From: Acidobacteriota bacterium
GTDB lineage: Bacteria > Acidobacteriota > Vicinamibacteria > Vicinamibacterales > UBA2999
Length of the DNA: 15,861 nucleotides
Direction of reading: 5' to 3'
NCBI GenBank assembly: GCA_947465645.1
Contig: CANIBQ010000107.1
Coordinates: forward strand, 1 to 15,861
Part shown: positions 1 to 6,482 of the stretch, piece by piece
Layout: every line of letters begins with the position of its first letter
Numbering within the stretch: position 1 is the first letter of the stretch
Made by a program: the position numbers and the translations under genes
Notes under the pieces: model-generated
Told to the model about the DNA's origin: nothing
Seen by the model: the letters and a program-made list of their open reading frames with translations, nothing else
The model's database searches: none

Positions 1-27
1 CGTGGAGGGCGCGATCATCAAGCGCCG
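1..27. repeat. Identical block shared by the tandem PFK genes (copy 1; copy 2 at 1259-1285)
   Basis: Bases 1-27 are identical to 1259-1285, and after one mismatch the match continues for eight more bases. The block encodes VEGAIIKRRAMG in both paralogues. The rest of the two genes has diverged more, so this is either strong constraint or a small gene-conversion tract. Confidence 0.8.
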
Positions 28-589
28 CGCGATGGGCCGGCCTTTCGGCGTCGTGGTCCTGGCAGAAGGCCTGATAGAGAAGCTCGATCCACAGGAGCTG
101 GCCGATCTGCAGGATGTGGAGCGCGATGAACACGGCCACATTCGCTTTGCCGAAGTCGACCTTGCGCGCAAGGTGAAGGCCGAGGTGCAGGGCCAATTGA
201 GCCAGCGCGGCATTCGCGTGACGATCACGAACAAGAACATCGGCTACGAACTGCGGTGCGCCGCGCCGATTCCGCTCGATGCCGCGTACTGCCGCGACCT
301 CGGCCACGGCGCCATCCGCTTCTTGCTGAGTGGCGGGAGCCAGGCGATGGTCAGCATCCAGGACGGACGGCTCGTCCCTATCTCATTCGAGGATATCCGC
401 GAGCCGGACACCGGCAAGACGCGGGTGCGGATGGTGGATATCCACAGCGAGGGGTATCGGGTCGCGCGTGAATACATGATTCGACTTGGGCGCGAAGACT
501 TTGGCGACGCCGCCTGGGTCGAGAAACTGGCCGCGGCCGCCAACATGAGCGTGGACGGGTTTCGCAGCCGCTTCGAGTACTTGAACTGA
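2..589 (+). CDS. 6-phosphofructokinase C-terminal part (PPi-dependent type), cut by window edge
   Basis: This is the C-terminal half of a phosphofructokinase family protein. The first visible codon is the internal Val of VEGAIIKRRAMG, so the true start lies left of the window. The 195 visible residues align without gaps of note to residues 219-414 of the next gene, with well over half the positions identical. They include GYELRCAAPIP (the fructose-6-phosphate side of the active site in the family) and the YRVAR.YM.RLG tail. The ATP/PPi-discriminating motifs are outside the window, so phosphoryl-donor specificity is inferred only from the neighbour. The stop is 16 bases before the next start, which suggests one operon of tandem duplicates. 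Confidence 0.85.
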   Translation: MEGAIIKRRAMGRPFGVVVLAEGLIEKLDPQELADLQDVERDEHGHIRFAEVDLARKVKAEVQGQLSQRGIRVTITNKNIGYELRCAAPIPLDAAYCRDLGHGAIRFLLSGGSQAMVSIQDGRLVPISFEDIREPDTGKTRVRMVDIHSEGYRVAREYMIRLGREDFGDAAWVEKLAAAANMSVDGFRSRFEYLN

Positions 590-605
590 CGACCGACTGA
601 CACTC

Positions 606-1850
606 ATGCCCATCAAGCGAATCGGCATCCTGGTTGGAGGTGGCCCCGCGCCCGGCACCAATGGCGTCATTGCCGCCATCGCGCTCGAGGCGATCAAGGT
701 TGGCGCGAAGCCCATAGGGTTTCACGACGGATTTACGTGGCTCGCCGAGCGGTACACCGACGAACAGCACGAGCTGACCGTTGACGAAGTTTCGCGCATA
801 CACCTCGACGGCGGCACGATCCTGGGCACGTCACGCACCGACATCGCACGCGATCGGCCGAGCCTCGAGAACGCGGTCGCCGCGCTCAACAAGCTGGGTA
901 TCGACGCGCTGGCCGCGATAGGCGGCGACGACCTCGTGCGAAGCGCCGTCGCGATCGAGCGGGAAACGCGCGGCGCGATCAAGGTCGTGCTGATTCCCAA
1001 GAGCATCGACAACGACCTGTGGATGCCGCTTCCCGTGGTGACGCTCGGCTACGAGACGGCCCGGCACGTGGCCGTCACATTGATCGAGAGCCTGATGGAG
1101 GATGCGCGCACGACGAGGCGCTGGTATCTGTGCGTGACCATGGGGCGCCCGACAGGGCACCTCACGCTCGGCATCGGCAAGGCCGTGAGCGCCACGTGCA
1201 CAATCATCCCTGAAGAATTTCACGGCGACACCATTTCACTGTCCGACATCTGCGACGTCGTGGAGGGCGCGATCATCAAGCGCCGGGCGATGGGGCACTC
1301 ACACGGAGTGGTGTTGCTGTCGGAGGCGCTCGTCGAACGATTCAATCCCGACGAGGTCGCCGAGTTGCAGGACGTCGACCGTGACGCGCAGGGCAACATC
1401 CGGGTCACTGAGATCGATCTTGGCCGCAAGGTCAAGAACGACGTCCAGGTGCGCCTGGAGCAGCGCGGCATCAAGATCACGATCGTCGACAAGACCATCG
1501 GCTACGAGCTGCGCTGCGCGGCACCGATTCCCTATGATGCCGAATACGCGCGCGATCTCGGCTATGCGGCCGTCAACCACCTGCTCACAGGCGGGTCTGG
1601 CGCCATGATCACGATTCAGGGGGGCGACTTCCAGTCGATTCCCTTCAGCGAGATCGTCGATCCGGTCACCGGGGGCGGCCGCCGGCGGCCAGTGGATATC
1701 GATACGGAGAGCTACCGGGTGGCGCGCGATTATATGGTCAGGCTCGGTCCGAAGGACTTTGTCAGCGAGGAGTGGGTTGCACGATTGGCCGAGAGTGCCG
1801 GCCTTGCGCAACCGGAGTTTCTCGCTCGCTTCGCGAAGTTCGCCAGCTAG
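606..1850 (+). CDS. 6-phosphofructokinase, probably pyrophosphate-dependent
   Basis: A 414-residue cytosolic enzyme predicted to phosphorylate fructose 6-phosphate in glycolysis, or to run in reverse if PPi-linked. Visible motifs are the N-terminal phosphate-binding loop GGGPAPGTN (11-19), GGDD (106-109), PKSIDND (131-137, equivalent to the family PKTIDND with its catalytic Asp), TMGR (178-181) and PEE (202-204). The second Asp of GGDD, where ATP enzymes have Gly, together with the Lys of PKSIDND, is the established signature of PPi-dependent enzymes, so PPi use is favoured. The length fits the roughly 400-residue PPi group. The ATG at 606 has no strong Shine-Dalgarno and follows the upstream paralogue by 16 bases, consistent with co-translation. 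The reason for keeping two tandem copies is unknown. Confidence 0.9.
   Translation: MPIKRIGILVGGGPAPGTNGVIAAIALEAIKVGAKPIGFHDGFTWLAERYTDEQHELTVDEVSRIHLDGGTILGTSRTDIARDRPSLENAVAALNKLGIDALAAIGGDDLVRSAVAIERETRGAIKVVLIPKSIDNDLWMPLPVVTLGYETARHVAVTLIESLMEDARTTRRWYLCVTMGRPTGHLTLGIGKAVSATCTIIPEEFHGDTISLSDICDVVEGAIIKRRAMGHSHGVVLLSEALVERFNPDEVAELQDVDRDAQGNIRVTEIDLGRKVKNDVQVRLEQRGIKITIVDKTIGYELRCAAPIPYDAEYARDLGYAAVNHLLTGGSGAMITIQGGDFQSIPFSEIVDPVTGGGRRRPVDIDTESYRVARDYMVRLGPKDFVSEEWVARLAESAGLAQPEFLARFAKFAS
1259..1285. repeat. Identical block shared by the tandem PFK genes (copy 2)
   Basis: Partner of the block at 1-27, inside the second PFK gene. Confidence 0.8.
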
Positions 1851-1883
1851 CCCCGTTTCACGTTGATGGGCCCGAGGTTGTTG

Positions 1884-1889
1884 TAGAGT
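1884..1889 (+). promoter_or_regulatory. Possible -10 box TAGAGT before the HDOD gene
   Basis: TAGAGT lies in the short gap after the PFK stop. No convincing -35 is seen; TTGATG at 1863-1868 gives a 15-base spacer. If used, transcription would begin near 1896. That would exclude the upstream TTG (1893) as start and favour GTG 1902 or ATG 1929. Confidence 0.35.
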
Positions 1890-1928
1890 CGATTGCCAGA
1901 GGTGACGTTACCCACTCGCACGGCTCTC

Positions 1929-2747
1929 ATGAAGGCCGCCCACGATCTGGCGCCCCTTGCTCCTGCCCTGGTGCAGTTGTCGGCGTTGGTGGCGACGGCG
2001 TCCTACTCCCCCATCGACGTCGAGGACATTGTCCGCCTCGATGGACCACTGACCGGCCGCCTGCTGCAGTACGCGAACTCCGCGGCCAACGCCAGCCACA
2101 TGCGAATCGGGACCGTCCGTGAAGCCGTCATGCGGGTAGGCGTCGGCCCGGTTCTCTCGTTTGTGGCAGCGACGACGCTCCGCCCCCAACTGCTCGATGC
2201 GATCCCGGCCTATGGGCTGTCGGAAGGCGAGCTCTGGCGTCACTCGGTGGCAACGGCGCTCGCGTGCGAGGTCATTGCGCAGAAGGCCCGGGTGGAGGTG
2301 CCGCCCGACAGCTTCACCGCGAGCCTGCTCCACGACATCGGCAAGGTCGTACTCGCGCGTTTTCTCGACCTCAACCATCAGCGGGAGCTTGCCGCCGCAC
2401 GCGAGCAGGGCGGCGAGTCCAGCCTGCGGGCCGAAATCGAACTCCTGGGAGTGCACCATGCGGAACTGGGGGGGCTGATCGGGTCTCATTGGAACCTTCC
2501 CCCGCGGGTCATCAGGGGTATCACCCACCATCACGCACCCACGGCCGGCGATGATGTCATCTGCGACGTGGTGCACCTGGCGAATGTGCTGGCCAAGCGC
2601 GTCGGCACCGGAACTTTCGTGACCGCCTCGGACCTGGACGCGGATCCTGACGTACTCGAGCGGCTCGGTCTCACAGCCGGGCGCCTGCCGCCGCTGCTCG
2701 ACACGGTGACGCATCGCCTGGCGGAGACCGTCCAACGGTTCGGCTGA
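1929..2747 (+). CDS. HDOD-domain signalling protein
   Basis: A 272-residue single-domain HDOD protein, a family used as a signalling or output module related to HD phosphohydrolases. The all-helical start contains LAPLAPAL, then DGPLTGRLLQYANSA (38-52), the family's conserved first block, then LWRHSVATA (His105), LLHDIGK (His135-Asp136), HHAELG and ITHHHAP. Several metal-binding-type His/Asp positions of the HD fold are therefore retained, although many HDOD proteins have lost catalysis. No partner domain (GGDEF, EAL, receiver) is fused. The reading frame is open further upstream, with TTG at 1893 and GTG at 1902. I chose ATG 1929 because it gives the complete domain; none of the starts has a good Shine-Dalgarno. 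The role in this organism is unknown. Confidence 0.85.
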   Translation: MKAAHDLAPLAPALVQLSALVATASYSPIDVEDIVRLDGPLTGRLLQYANSAANASHMRIGTVREAVMRVGVGPVLSFVAATTLRPQLLDAIPAYGLSEGELWRHSVATALACEVIAQKARVEVPPDSFTASLLHDIGKVVLARFLDLNHQRELAAAREQGGESSLRAEIELLGVHHAELGGLIGSHWNLPPRVIRGITHHHAPTAGDDVICDVVHLANVLAKRVGTGTFVTASDLDADPDVLERLGLTAGRLPPLLDTVTHRLAETVQRFG

Positions 2748-2936
2748 CACTCCCGCACCCGCGAACTTTTCCGCGCGAATCGCCGCGAAATGACGTGGCA
2801 TCTGCTGACGCTCTCCCAAACTGCGGGGGATCGGCTTGCCGGCGGCGCGGAGGCCGTGGAGCCGCTATTGCAGGGACAAATCTATCCGGGCAGGCTCGCC
2901 GATCAGCTTCGATGCGGGGCCGGAAGGGAGGCACGT

Positions 2937-3203
2937 ATGAGCTGCGTGAATCATGTCTTGAATCTTCGGTTTGAGCACCACTCCTGGCTCCGACGTGTGA
3001 CAGGCACAGAGACCGTTCCGGCTCGGGAAACGACGATGTGGGGTAACGGCACGAACGCCACGTACGTCCGATGCCACGCAGAACATGTGTGTCGCGATTG
3101 CGGCGAGATCCGCGAGGAGGGAAACTGCCTGTGCGACAAAGAGGTCGCCGACCATTGTCCAGCCCGTCTCGCGTGGCTAGCTCAGACGAATTCAGACACG
3201 TAG
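2937..3203 (+). CDS. Small Cys-rich protein, probable zinc-binding, unknown function
   Basis: An 88-residue protein that I do not recognise. The start at ATG 2937 is well supported by GGAAGGGAGG a few bases upstream, better than the longer reading from 2790. The C-terminal half holds a cluster of Cys and His: C-H-x-x-x-x-C-R-D-C-G, then C-L-C-D, then D-H-C, which looks like a structural zinc site. The N-terminal half is basic with several His. No signal peptide or membrane segment is seen. Its TAG stop is formed by the first three bases of an inverted-repeat element, so the C-terminus may have been altered when that element arrived. It could be regulatory; that is a guess. Confidence 0.55.
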   Translation: MSCVNHVLNLRFEHHSWLRRVTGTETVPARETTMWGNGTNATYVRCHAEHVCRDCGEIREEGNCLCDKEVADHCPARLAWLAQTNSDT

Positions 3204-3299
3204 AACGCTTTCCATGTGTACGCAGTGTCCGCCTTCAGGCGGACCGCGTGAGTCCGGCTAAAGCCGGACACTACGTACGTACTGATGAAACACGTTCTA
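3201..3299. repeat. REP/MITE-like palindromic element between two convergent genes
   Basis: A nested, imperfect 99 bp inverted repeat. The ends are TAGAACG (3201-3207) and its complement CGTTCTA (3293-3299). Further in, both arms contain GTACG followed by AGTGTCCG; the right arm has four extra bases. Each arm also folds on itself: GTCCGCC-TTCA-GGCGGAC at 3227-3244 and GTCCGGC-TAAA-GCCGGAC at 3252-3269. The two TAG stop codons of the flanking genes are the first bases of each end. Such twin-hairpin palindromes are typical of REP/REPIN or MITE-type dispersed elements, and it may also serve as a bidirectional terminator. No other copy is present in this window. Confidence 0.75.
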
Positions 3300-3896
3300 G
3301 TCGCCGGTGCGAGAACCAGTCTTCGGCGCTGACTCCGCCCCAGGCGGTTCGCTGAAAGGCTCTACGGGGATGCGCTCGTAACGCACCTCGAGGATCTGCA
3401 GTGGCTCCGTGGCGCCCGGCGCGCGAAGGACCACGCGGTCGCCTGGCGCGGACTTCATCAACGCGCGCGCCAGTGGCGACTTCCAACTGATGTAGTTGCG
3501 ATCCAGATCGACCTCGTCGAGACCGACAATGCTCACGAGCCGCTCGACTCCTTCGGCGTTGGCGTAGCGCACGGTCGCTCCGAAGAAGACCTTCGTCGCT
3601 GCCCGCCCGGCTCTCGGCGCTTCCGGATCGACCACTTCCGCGGCGTCGATTCGTTTGGTGAGAAAGCGAATCCGCCGATCGATCTCGCGCAGCCGCCGTT
3701 TGCCGTACTGATAGTCGGCGTTTTCGCTGCGATCGCCGTTGCTCGCCGCCCACGCCACCACCGCCGTCACCGCCCGCCGTTCCTTGGTCAGCAGAAACCG
3801 TCGTTCGTCTATGAGCCGCTGCCAGCCGCTCGGCGTGATGTAGTTCTTGACCCCGGCGGGCTGCGCGTCGGGTTCCCTGGTGAAGGCCTTGCTCAT
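3297..3896 (-). CDS. greB: Transcription elongation factor GreB
   Basis: A Gre factor that stimulates RNA cleavage by backtracked RNA polymerase. The 199-residue protein has the N-terminal coiled coil with the tip motif GDRSENADYQY (about 54-64), whose acidic residues coordinate the catalytic metal in Gre factors, then RRLREIDRRIRFLTKR. These match GreB rather than GreA. The FKBP-like C-terminal domain follows with KVFFGATVRY, SIVGLDEVD and ISWKSPLARALM. I chose ATG 3896 (MSKAFTRE, a common GreB beginning) with GGTGGAG just upstream, over the GTG at 3917. The protein has a Pro/Ser/Glu-rich tail of about 20 residues beyond the usual end. Its TAG stop is the terminus of the adjacent palindromic element, so part of this tail may be acquired. 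Confidence 0.93.
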   Translation of the reverse strand: MSKAFTREPDAQPAGVKNYITPSGWQRLIDERRFLLTKERRAVTAVVAWAASNGDRSENADYQYGKRRLREIDRRIRFLTKRIDAAEVVDPEAPRAGRAATKVFFGATVRYANAEGVERLVSIVGLDEVDLDRNYISWKSPLARALMKSAPGDRVVLRAPGATEPLQILEVRYERIPVEPFSEPPGAESAPKTGSRTGD

Positions 3897-3920
3897 CGGC
3901 TCCACCAATTCAATCACGAT

Positions 3921-4174
3921 CTAGAACCTGAAGGTGTAGCTAAGCTTCACGTTGACGTCGCGCCGTCGCCCGGCCGGATCTGGTGAAAATCGGTGATGAC
4001 GTCGGCAGCAATCCAGCTCGCTTCGTCGAGCCTGCCGTCGATGATCGGCGGGGCGTCGGCGCGCACGACCCGCACCGACTTGCCGCCGGCAGAGGGGGGG
4101 GGCTGGGCCGACGCAGCGTCGGGCCGCAGGAGTTGGAGTAGACACAGGAACCAGAGAATGAATGCAATCCGCAT
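3921..4174 (-). pseudogene. Remnant of a DUF5916-type exported outer-membrane protein gene (large internal deletion)
   Basis: On the minus strand from ATG 4174 the frame encodes a signal peptide (MRIAFILWFLCLLQLL..ASAQ) and then the start of a CBM9-like domain (PPIIDGRLDEASW...TDFHQIRPGDGA), the usual beginning of DUF5916 proteins. It then hits TGA at 3947-3949. In the adjacent frame the same bases end in DVNVKLSYTFRF-stop (3921), a typical last beta-strand of an outer-membrane protein with terminal Phe. First and last codons are thus joined out of frame, and about 600-750 residues expected for the family are missing. Deletion in the genome or an assembly collapse would look the same here. 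Confidence 0.6.
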
Positions 4175-4253
4175 GATGTTGTGGGTATGAACCACCAGAT
4201 ACGACGACCATCGGTGATCAGTTACACCGCCCACCGATGAGCGAACATTCAGC

Positions 4254-4259
4254 TAGAAT
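4254..4259 (+). promoter_or_regulatory. -10 box TAGAAT upstream of the DUF6152-like gene
   Basis: TAGAAT is followed after six bases by the GGAGG ribosome-binding site (4266-4270). No clear -35 is seen. The same hexamer sits before the gene starting at 10000 on the other strand. Confidence 0.5.
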
Positions 4260-4276
4260 CCTCACGGAGGTACTTG

Positions 4277-4711
4277 ATGAAGATTCTACGTACGGCGGGA
4301 ATACTGGCGGCGGCAGTCATGATCTGTTCTTCTTTCACGTCCGGACGCCTGGCCGCTCACCACGGGGAAGCGGGAGCCTACACGATGGACGAGACGATCA
4401 AGCTCGAAGGCGTGGTGCAGGAGGTCCGCTGGGGCAACCCTCACGTCATGGTGGATCTTGACGTGACCGGCCCGAGCGGCGTCGAGAAATGGGCGATAGA
4501 ACTATCGTCCATCATGACGATGGAAGAAGGCGGCGTGAAGCGGGATGCGTTGAAGACCGGCGATCGCATCATCGTCAGCGGCCACCGCCACAGGACCACC
4601 AGGCTGCTCATCCTGCCCCGGTCGATCCAGAAACCGGATGGGACGGAGGCGCTGAAGGTGCCGGTGAGACGCAGCATCTTCAACCCGGGGCAGCCGCCGC
4701 CGGCGCGGTAA
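4277..4711 (+). CDS. Exported DUF6152-like protein
   Basis: A 144-residue protein with an N-terminal signal peptide (MKILRTAGILAAAVMICSSF, cleavage near RLAAHHG). It has the layout of the DUF6152 family, frequent in Acidobacteriota and Proteobacteria: AHHG just after the signal, then a small beta domain with KLEGVVQEVRWGNPHVMVDLDV, WAIELSS, ALKTGDRIIVSGHRHR and a strand-rich end. The function of the family is not established, and a periplasmic location is predicted. The start is ATG 4277, six bases after GGAGG; the preceding TTG is too close. It is probably monocistronic, with its own -10 box and a GC hairpin downstream. Confidence 0.8.
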   Translation: MKILRTAGILAAAVMICSSFTSGRLAAHHGEAGAYTMDETIKLEGVVQEVRWGNPHVMVDLDVTGPSGVEKWAIELSSIMTMEEGGVKRDALKTGDRIIVSGHRHRTTRLLILPRSIQKPDGTEALKVPVRRSIFNPGQPPPAR

Positions 4712-4746
4712 GAGATACCGCCCCCCAGGCGTTAGAGAACTACGGC

Positions 4747-4768
4747 GCGGGCGCGACTCGCCGCCCGC
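4747..4768 (+). terminator. Weak GC-rich hairpin after the DUF6152-like gene
   Basis: GCGGGCG (4747-4753) pairs with CGCCCGC (4762-4768) across an 8-base loop and is followed by a T/C-rich stretch with one TTT. It is a possible terminator between this gene and sufS. Confidence 0.3.
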
Positions 4769-4805
4769 CCGGCCTTTGTCTCTCACTCGCCCCACCTGCC
4801 CGCGT

Positions 4806-4811
4806 TAGACT
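4806..4811 (+). promoter_or_regulatory. Possible -10 box TAGACT for a leaderless sufS-sufU transcript
   Basis: TAGACT ends eight bases before the GTG start of sufS, and no Shine-Dalgarno lies between them. A leaderless mRNA would explain this; no -35 is evident. Confidence 0.35.
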
Positions 4812-4819
4812 GCTCACCC

Positions 4820-6052
4820 GTGGCACTCCACACCGTCCTCGACGCGGCCGCCATCCGCGAGGATTTCCCGATCCTCCGGCGCCGCGTTCGCGGGCAGCCG
4901 CTCGCCTACCTGGACAACGCGGCAACGACGCAGAAGCCCCAGTGCGTCATCGACCGGCTGGTGCGGTACTACAGCGAGGAGAACGCCAACGTGCATCGCG
5001 GCGTTCACCTGCTCGGCGCCGAGGCGACCGGCGCCTGCGACGCGGCCAGGGAACGGGTGCGGCAGTTCCTGAACGCGGCTCACACGCGGGAGGTCGTGTT
5101 CGTGCGCGGTGCGACCGAGGCCATCAACGTGGTGGCGTCGACCTACGGCCGCGCCCACGTCGGGTCGGGCGACGAGATCGTCATCTCCGAGATGGAGCAC
5201 CACTCGAACATCGTGCCGTGGCACATGCTCTGCGGCGAGAAGGGCGCGCGCCTTCGCATTATTCCCGTCACCGATGCGGGCGAGCTGCGGCTCGATGACT
5301 ACGAGCGGCTGCTCGGCTCGCGGACGCGCCTCGTGGCGATCACGCACGTGTCGAACGTGCTGGGTACGATCAATCCGCTGGGCGAGATCGTCCGACTGGC
5401 GCACGCGCGCGGTGTCCCGGTGCTCGTCGACGGCGCCCAGGCCGTCGGCCACATGCCTGTGGACGTGCAGGCGCTTGGCTGCGACTTCTATGCGTTCTCC
5501 GGACACAAGGTCTTCGGGCCCACGGGTATTGGCGTGCTGTACGGGCGGGCGTCCCTGCTCGACGCGATGCCGCCCTATCAGGGGGGCGGCGGGATGATCC
5601 GGTCGGTGACCCTCGATCAGACGGTGTACGCCGACGCGCCGCACCGGTTCGAGGCCGGCACGCCCCACATCGCGGGCATCGTCGGGCTGGCGGCGGCGAT
5701 TGAGTACGTCGCGGCGATCGGGTTGGACCGCGTGGCGGCTCACGAACAGGATCTGCTTACCTATGGGACGCAGGCGCTCTCGGAGATTCCAGGGCTGCGG
5801 CTGATCGGCAGTGCACCGCGCAAGGCCGGCACTCTCTCCTTCGTGTTCGACGACATTCATCCGCACGACATCGCCACGGTCCTCGACCGCAGTGGCGTGG
5901 CCATCCGCGCCGGACATCACTGCTGCCAGCCGTTGATGGAACGCCTTGGCGTGCCGGCCACGGCGCGTGCGTCCTTTGCGTGCTACAACACGCGCGATGA
6001 GATTGACGCGCTGGTCACGTCGCTGCGCGCGGTCCGGTCAGTGTTCGCGTGA
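4820..6052 (+). CDS. sufS: Cysteine desulfurase SufS
   Basis: A 410-residue PLP enzyme that removes sulfur from cysteine and hands it to the Fe-S scaffold. Visible features are LDNAATTQKP (31-40), the cofactor region EMEHHSN (124-130), DGAQAVGH (204-211), the PLP Lys in SGHKVFGPTGIG (Lys230), and RAGHHCCQP with the catalytic Cys at 368. These are type II (SufS) rather than IscS features. The start is GTG 4820 (MALHTVLDAAAIREDFPIL, the normal family N-terminus). The stop overlaps the sufU start by four bases (GTGA), so the pair is translated together. The rest of the Suf machinery is not in the window. Confidence 0.95.
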   Translation: MALHTVLDAAAIREDFPILRRRVRGQPLAYLDNAATTQKPQCVIDRLVRYYSEENANVHRGVHLLGAEATGACDAARERVRQFLNAAHTREVVFVRGATEAINVVASTYGRAHVGSGDEIVISEMEHHSNIVPWHMLCGEKGARLRIIPVTDAGELRLDDYERLLGSRTRLVAITHVSNVLGTINPLGEIVRLAHARGVPVLVDGAQAVGHMPVDVQALGCDFYAFSGHKVFGPTGIGVLYGRASLLDAMPPYQGGGGMIRSVTLDQTVYADAPHRFEAGTPHIAGIVGLAAAIEYVAAIGLDRVAAHEQDLLTYGTQALSEIPGLRLIGSAPRKAGTLSFVFDDIHPHDIATVLDRSGVAIRAGHHCCQPLMERLGVPATARASFACYNTRDEIDALVTSLRAVRSVFA

Positions 6053-6480
6053 GCGCCGATCTCCACGAGCTGTATCAGCAGGCGATTCTCGACCACAACC
6101 GGCGACCGAGGAACTTCCGCGCGATCGAGGGTGCGCCGAACGCCGAGGGCCACAATCCGCTCTGCGGCGACCGCGTCACCGTGTACGTGCGGGTCGAGGA
6201 TGACGTGGTCACCGATGCCGGTTTTCAGGGTACGGGTTGCGCGATCACCATGGCGTCGGCGTCGCTGATGACGGAGAGCGTGAAGGGGAACACGGTCGCA
6301 GACGTCAGGGCGCTGTCCGACCGGCTGCAGCGGATGCTCGCGATGGCGCCCGGCAGTCCCGTCGATCACCTTGGCGCGCTGACGGCGCTCGCGGGTGTTC
6401 GCCAGTTTCCGATCCGGGTGAAATGCGCGACCCTCGCCTGGCAGGCGCTGCAGGACGCACTCGACAGCGTCACTCCATGA
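6049..6480 (+). CDS. sufU: Fe-S assembly protein SufU
   Basis: A 143-residue SufU that accepts sulfur from SufS, with zinc as the structural/catalytic metal in studied members. The three conserved Cys are present in context: NPLCGD (Cys39, Asp41), GCAITMASASLM (Cys64) and IRVKCATLAW (Cys126). The start MSADLHELYQQAILDHNRRPRN is the standard beginning. GTG 6049 overlaps the sufS stop. The 3' end is convergent with the next gene: the two stop codons together form the palindrome TGACGTCA at 6478-6485, and only two bases separate the genes. Confidence 0.95.
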   Translation: MSADLHELYQQAILDHNRRPRNFRAIEGAPNAEGHNPLCGDRVTVYVRVEDDVVTDAGFQGTGCAITMASASLMTESVKGNTVADVRALSDRLQRMLAMAPGSPVDHLGALTALAGVRQFPIRVKCATLAWQALQDALDSVTP

Positions 6481-6482
6481 CG

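Noticed and set aside
2748..2936. Possible riboswitch before the Cys-rich protein
   Set aside because: The leader is GC-rich and could fold, but I found none of the conserved cores of the classes I know, including c-di-GMP types.
2790..3203. Longer version of the Cys-rich protein
   Set aside because: The upstream ATG lacks a ribosome-binding site, whereas ATG 2937 follows GGAAGGGAGG closely.
3071..3355. Plus-strand frame running through the palindrome
   Set aside because: It is a translation of the repeat element and the 3' ends of two better supported genes.
4814..5920. Minus-strand frame of 368 codons
   Set aside because: Antisense shadow of sufS, whose motifs are unambiguous.
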